Shown: in pieces, positions 61,118-64,000 of the stretch | Position numbering within the stretch: the stretch's first letter is position 1 | How the letters are laid out: every line of letters starts with the position of its first letter | From: Acrocarpospora corrugata | GTDB lineage: Bacteria; Actinomycetota; Actinomycetes; Streptosporangiales; Streptosporangiaceae | DNA length: 64,000 bases | Direction of reading: 5' to 3' | Assembly (NCBI RefSeq): GCF_009687845.1 | Contig: NZ_BLAD01000043.1 | Location: forward strand, 1-64,000 | The notes under the pieces: model-generated | The model's database searches: none | What the model was told of the DNA's origin: nothing | Seen by the model: the letters and a program-made list of their open reading frames with translations, nothing else | Program-made: the position numbers and the translations under genes

Positions 61118-62254
61118 GTGACCAAGCGCTTGCTGGGTTTCCGTGATCGCACGGCCGTCGCCGGGGTCGGGTACACGGCATTCAGCAAGAACTCGGGCGT
61201 GAGCACGCTGACCCTCGCCTGCGAGGCGGTGCTGGCCGCCCTGGCCGACGCGGGCCTGACCGCCGACGACGTGGACGGCCTGGCCACCCATCGGGTCGGG
61301 GATTCGGCCGCGCCCTCGCTGGTCGGTCCCGCGCTCGGGCTGAGGGCTCCGGCCTGGTATCTGGACCAGTTCGGCGGCGGCAGCGTCTCCCACTCGGTGC
61401 TCGGCCAGGCGGCGCTGGCGGTCGCCGCCGGGCTCGCGGAGACCGTGGTCTGCTACCGGGCCATCAACGCCCGCTCCGAGTTCCGGATGGGCCAGGCCCC
61501 GAACCCGTCCCCGGAGGCGCAGTACCAGGTGCCCTACGGGTATGCCGCCCCCGTCCAGATGTACGCCATGTACGCCCGAGCCCACATGCTGAAATATGGC
61601 ACCAAAGCGGAGCATTTCGGGGAGCTCGCGGTGGCGCAGCGGGCCTACGCGGTCAAGAATCCGCGCGCGATGATGCGGACGCCGATCACGCTGGACGACT
61701 ACCTGGCCAGCCGGTGGATCGCCGAACCGCTCCGGCTCTTCGACTGCTGCCTGGAGACCGACGGCGCGTGCGCCCTGGTCGTCACCACGGCGGAACGCGC
61801 CCGCGACCTTCGTCACCCGGCCGTCCTGATCTCCGCCGCGGCCTGGGGCGGCGGCGAATCCCCGCTCTCCTCCACCGACGTCACCACCACGGCCGCCGCC
61901 GAACTCGCCCCCCGCCTGTACGCCCAGGCCGGCCTCGGCCCCGCGGACATCGACGTCGCCGAACTCTACGACTGCTTCACCTACTCGGTGATCGTGCAAC
62001 TGGAGGACTACGGCTTCTGCGCCAAAGGCGACGGCGGCCCCTTCGCCGCAGCGGGAACGCTTCCGGTCAACACCCACGGCGGCTTCCTCTCCGAGGGCTA
62101 CGTGCACGGCATCAACCACATCGCAGAAGCCGTCTCCCAGCTGCGCGGCACGGCGGCCGACCGCCAGGTCCCCGGGGCCCAGGTCGCCCTCTCCACCGCC
62201 CAGCCCGGCTACGTCCTGCCAGCCACCTCGGCGCTGATCCTGCGGCGGTCCTGA
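61118..62254 (+). CDS. Thiolase-like / lipid-transfer (SCP2-type) protein with DUF35 partner
   Basis: 378 residues. It opens DRTAVAGVGYTAFSKNSG and contains DCCLETDGACALVVT and THGGFLSEGYVHGINHIAEA. These motifs match Ltp-type aldolases/thiolases of steroid and acyl-CoA metabolism. It overlaps the start of the DUF35 gene (TGATG), the usual partner. The GTG start is directly followed by a perfect KstR2-type site in codons 2-6 (61121-61134), so expression may be blocked by repressor at the start codon. It is paralogous to the gene at 9783. Confidence 0.84.
   Translation: MTKRLLGFRDRTAVAGVGYTAFSKNSGVSTLTLACEAVLAALADAGLTADDVDGLATHRVGDSAAPSLVGPALGLRAPAWYLDQFGGGSVSHSVLGQAALAVAAGLAETVVCYRAINARSEFRMGQAPNPSPEAQYQVPYGYAAPVQMYAMYARAHMLKYGTKAEHFGELAVAQRAYAVKNPRAMMRTPITLDDYLASRWIAEPLRLFDCCLETDGACALVVTTAERARDLRHPAVLISAAAWGGGESPLSSTDVTTTAAAELAPRLYAQAGLGPADIDVAELYDCFTYSVIVQLEDYGFCAKGDGGPFAAAGTLPVNTHGGFLSEGYVHGINHIAEAVSQLRGTAADRQVPGAQVALSTAQPGYVLPATSALILRRS
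61121..61134. promoter_or_regulatory. KstR2-type operator inside the start of the thiolase-like gene
   Basis: ACCAAGCGCTTGCT is identical to the site at 61031, 90 bp away, and begins at codon 2 of the thiolase-like gene. It is both coding (Thr-Lys-Arg-Leu) and an apparent operator, which would allow repression at or just after the transcription start if the mRNA is leaderless. Confidence 0.65.
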
Positions 62255-62628
62255 TGGCCGACCGGGACTCGGCGCAATGGTGGGAGGCGCTCCGGCGGCA
62301 CGAGTTCGTCGTCCAGGGCTGCGCGGACTGCGGCCGGCTGCGGTTTCCGTCCCGCGCGTACTGCGCCGGTTGCCGGTCGCGCTCCTGGCGCTGGCAGGCC
62401 GTCGAGCCGCTGGCCAGGATCGAGAGCTGGATCGTCACGCGGGGACACACGGTGGTGATGGTCCGCCTCGAAGCCGCCGCCGACTGCGTCCTGTACGGAC
62501 ACTGGCGGCAACCGCGCGCCCCCCGGCCCGGCGAGCAGGTCCATGTCGCCTACGAGGACGCCGACGACGTCACGGTCATCGAGTGGCGTCCCGGAAATAC
62601 GCTCGCGGGTGGCCGGGGTTGGAACTAA
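62254..62628 (+). CDS. DUF35 OB-fold protein with zinc ribbon
   Basis: 124 residues. A rubredoxin-like zinc ribbon (CADCGRLRFPSRAYCAGC, four Cys in two CxxC pairs) is followed by an OB-fold. Such proteins bind SCP2-type thiolases and channel CoA or keep them folded; here it overlaps the upstream thiolase-like gene. In steroid degraders, DUF35 partners are required for Ltp aldolase activity. It is followed 10 bp later by the ThrRS leader peptide, whose Shine-Dalgarno begins at the DUF35 stop. Confidence 0.87.
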   Translation: MADRDSAQWWEALRRHEFVVQGCADCGRLRFPSRAYCAGCRSRSWRWQAVEPLARIESWIVTRGHTVVMVRLEAAADCVLYGHWRQPRAPRPGEQVHVAYEDADDVTVIEWRPGNTLAGGRGWN

Positions 62629-62638
62629 GGTGAGCCAC

Positions 62639-62692
62639 ATGATCAAGCGTGCCGCTGTGACGACGACGCCGGAGGTTGTCCCGGCGCGCTGA
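62639..62692 (+). CDS. Threonine leader peptide of an attenuator (17 residues)
   Basis: ATG 62639 follows AAGGTGAGCCAC and opens a 17-codon ORF reading MIKRAAVTTTPEVVPAR, with three consecutive Thr codons (ACG ACG ACG, 62660-62668). It precedes a terminator hairpin and a ThrRS gene, the classic layout of amino-acid-specific attenuation. The segment 62675-62684 (GTTGTCCCGG) can pair with 62712-62721 (CCGGGGCGAC), using two G-U pairs, which would break the terminator. This was found by eye and no folding energy was computed. Confidence 0.72.
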   Translation: MIKRAAVTTTPEVVPAR

Positions 62693-62706
62693 TTCCTGAT
62701 CTGCAG

Positions 62707-62733
62707 AAAGCCCGGGGCGACGCCCCGGGCTTT
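62707..62733 (+). terminator. Attenuator terminator upstream of the ThrRS gene
   Basis: AAAGCCCGGGGC (62707-62718) pairs perfectly with 62722-62733 around a 3-nt loop and is followed by CGTGTTCC. It lies 14 bp after the leader peptide stop and 50 bp before the ThrRS ATG. In this model low charged tRNA-Thr stalls the ribosome on the ACG run and favours the competing antiterminator. Confidence 0.75.
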
Positions 62734-62783
62734 CGTGTTCCCCGGTCGCCTCGCCCCTTTTGATCCCCAGCGAGGAGACCGTC

Positions 62784-63998
62784 ATGTACGACCACCGCAA
62801 ACTCGGCCGCGAACTCGACCTGTTCGACACCGACCCCCTGATCGGCTCCGGGCTGCCGTACTGGCTGCCCGACGGCGCAAGCATCCGGCTGGCGCTGGAG
62901 GAGTACATCCGCGACGTCGAACGCCGGGCCGGATACCGGCACGTCTACTCCCCGGTCCTCGGCAAACGCGAGCTGTACGAGATGTCCGGGCACTGGGCGC
63001 ACTACCACGAGGACATGTTCCCGCCCATGGACCTCGGCGCGGAGCAGGTGGTGCTGCGGCCCAGCCTGTGCCCGCACCACGCGCTGATGTTCCGCGCCCG
63101 CGGCCACAGCTACCGCGAGCTGCCGCTGCGGATGGCCGAGATAGGCGGCATGTACCGGGCCGAACTCTCCGGCGTGCTCGGCGGGCTCACCCGGGTGCGC
63201 GCGATCCAGCTCAACGACGCCCACATCTTCTGCACCCCCGGCCAGGCCGTGGACGAGGCCCGCTCGGCGCTCGGCCTGATCGCCGCCGCCTACGACGCGC
63301 TGGGCATCGAGCCGGTGCGCTACCGCCTGTCCCTGCCGGGGCCCGGCGGCAAGTACGTGGCCGACCCGGAGCTGTGGGAACGGGCGAGCGCGCTGCTGGT
63401 GGAGGTGCTGAAGGAGGCCGGCGTGCCGTACCAGGCGGAGGAGGGCGAAGCCGCCTTCTACGGGCCCAAGATCGACGTCCAGATCGCCGACCACGCCGGG
63501 CGCGAGTCCACCCTGTCCACCGTGCAGATCGACTTCTACCAGCCGTCCCGCTTCGACCTGCACTACACCGGCGCGGACGGCGGGCGCCACCGCCCGGTCA
63601 TGGTGCACCGCAGCATCATCGGCAGCGTCGAACGCGCGGTCGCGCACCTGATCGAGGTCCACGGCGGCGCGTTCCCGGCCTGGCTGGCCCCCCGCCAGCT
63701 GGTCGTCCTGCCGATCTCCGAGGCCGAGCTTCCGGCCGCCGAAGCCGTGGCCGCCCGGGGCCGGGAACTCGGCCTGCGCGCCGACGTCGCCGATCAGGGC
63801 TCGCTGTCGGCGCGGATCCGCGCCGCCCACCTGACCCCGTACCAGGCCATCGTCGGCGCCCGCGAAGCCGCCGCCGGCACTCTCTCGCTCCGGCTGCGCG
63901 ACTCCCGCACCCTTCCGCCGCTCCCCGCCGCCGAGGCGCTGGGCCGGATCGCCGCCCTGGTCGGCGCGCACCGGGTGGACTTGTGGGATCAGAGCTGA
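62784..63998 (+). CDS. Threonyl-tRNA synthetase-like protein without TGS and editing domains
   Basis: 404 residues. It starts directly at the catalytic core (GSGLPYWLPDGASIRLALEEYI). Zinc ligands are intact: Cys in RPSLCPHHAL, His in LNDAHIFC and His in PVMVHRSII. Motif 2 reads GGMYRAELSGVLGGLTRVRA and motif 3 surrounds HRPVMVHR. An anticodon-binding domain (about 305-404) follows. The usual N-terminal TGS and editing domains, about 240 residues, are absent, so it charges Thr without proofreading Ser. ATG 62784 has GAGGAGA upstream. It is likely a second ThrRS induced by low charged tRNA-Thr and could confer resistance to ThrRS inhibitors. Confidence 0.88.
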   Translation: MYDHRKLGRELDLFDTDPLIGSGLPYWLPDGASIRLALEEYIRDVERRAGYRHVYSPVLGKRELYEMSGHWAHYHEDMFPPMDLGAEQVVLRPSLCPHHALMFRARGHSYRELPLRMAEIGGMYRAELSGVLGGLTRVRAIQLNDAHIFCTPGQAVDEARSALGLIAAAYDALGIEPVRYRLSLPGPGGKYVADPELWERASALLVEVLKEAGVPYQAEEGEAAFYGPKIDVQIADHAGRESTLSTVQIDFYQPSRFDLHYTGADGGRHRPVMVHRSIIGSVERAVAHLIEVHGGAFPAWLAPRQLVVLPISEAELPAAEAVAARGRELGLRADVADQGSLSARIRAAHLTPYQAIVGAREAAAGTLSLRLRDSRTLPPLPAAEALGRIAALVGAHRVDLWDQS

Positions 63999-64000
63999 GC

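Noticed and set aside
62643-63971. Long open frame on the minus strand opposite the ThrRS gene
   Set aside because: The plus strand encodes clear ThrRS motifs; the opposite frame is a product of GC-rich third positions.

Overview
The window is GC-rich DNA with frequent GTG starts, dense ATGA/GTGA stop-start overlaps and many actinobacterial hallmark families: PF04672 methyltransferases, DUF397, a DasR-type GntR regulator with DasABC-like transport, a KstR2/Ipd steroid pathway, CBM-linked glycoside hydrolases and tripartite tricarboxylate transport. It comes from a filamentous, secondary-metabolite-producing actinomycete. A Streptosporangiales-like host is my guess, but the window has no rRNA gene to fix the taxon.

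Layout. 0-2.6 kb: the 3' end of a nonribosomal peptide synthetase gene (carrier domain plus thioesterase) and a flavin-dependent halogenase, the edge of a biosynthetic cluster. 2.8-7.8 kb: a NACHT (STAND) NTPase coupled to a PF04672 methyltransferase, with a second methyltransferase convergent to it. 7.9-9.6 kb: MerR regulator, lipoprotein and VOC protein operon. 9.8-13 kb: a thiolase-like protein, then a SIS-domain protein and a glucosamine-kinase-like gene. 13-19.4 kb: PotBCA-type polyamine importer without its binding protein, TetR regulator with a palindromic operator, FAD amine oxidase and aldehyde dehydrogenase (putrescine use). 19.3-22 kb: FadA6 thiolase divergent from a KstR2-like repressor, then an AlkD-like protein. 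22-31.5 kb: chitin and glucan use (CBM3-GH16, GH20, DasABC-like transporter, DasR-like regulator with a dre-like site, GH18 chitinase), interrupted by a lipoprotein and a small protein with a RHIM-like tail.

31.5-40 kb: XPB-N-like protein, a LuxR protein with two HTH domains, a large deaminase-like repeat protein with an apparent frameshift, and an animal-type haem peroxidase fused to CBM2. 40-43.5 kb: a decayed region with a DUF397 pseudogene, a GntR remnant, a doubly frameshifted radical SAM gene, a thymidylate-kinase/EEP chimera and a CYTH protein. 43.5-49 kb: a CitA/DcuS-type two-component system divergent from TctCBA. 49-52 kb: a PhoD-like phosphatase and a GH3 enzyme. 52-62.6 kb: two blocks of steroid C/D-ring (HIP) catabolism (ipdC-ipdB-ipdA-echA20 with a divergent SDR; ipdF-fadE30-flavin reductase with a divergent thiolase-DUF35 pair). 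Between them lie two tandem small secreted proteins, an ATP-grasp enzyme and another SDR. 62.6-64 kb: a threonyl-tRNA synthetase without its editing domain, behind what looks like a Thr-codon attenuator.

How the parts connect. Near-identical 14-bp palindromes matching the KstR2 operator consensus lie at about 9.63, 20.54, 55.30, 61.03 and 61.12 kb. They tie the scattered thiolase, FadA6/KstR2 and Ipd blocks into one probable HIP-CoA-responsive regulon. The chitin genes form a second unit centred on the dre-like element at 28.0 kb. The most novel-looking items are the ThrRS attenuator, the NACHT-methyltransferase operon, the deaminase-like repeat protein, the peroxidase-CBM2 fusion and the kinase/nuclease chimera.
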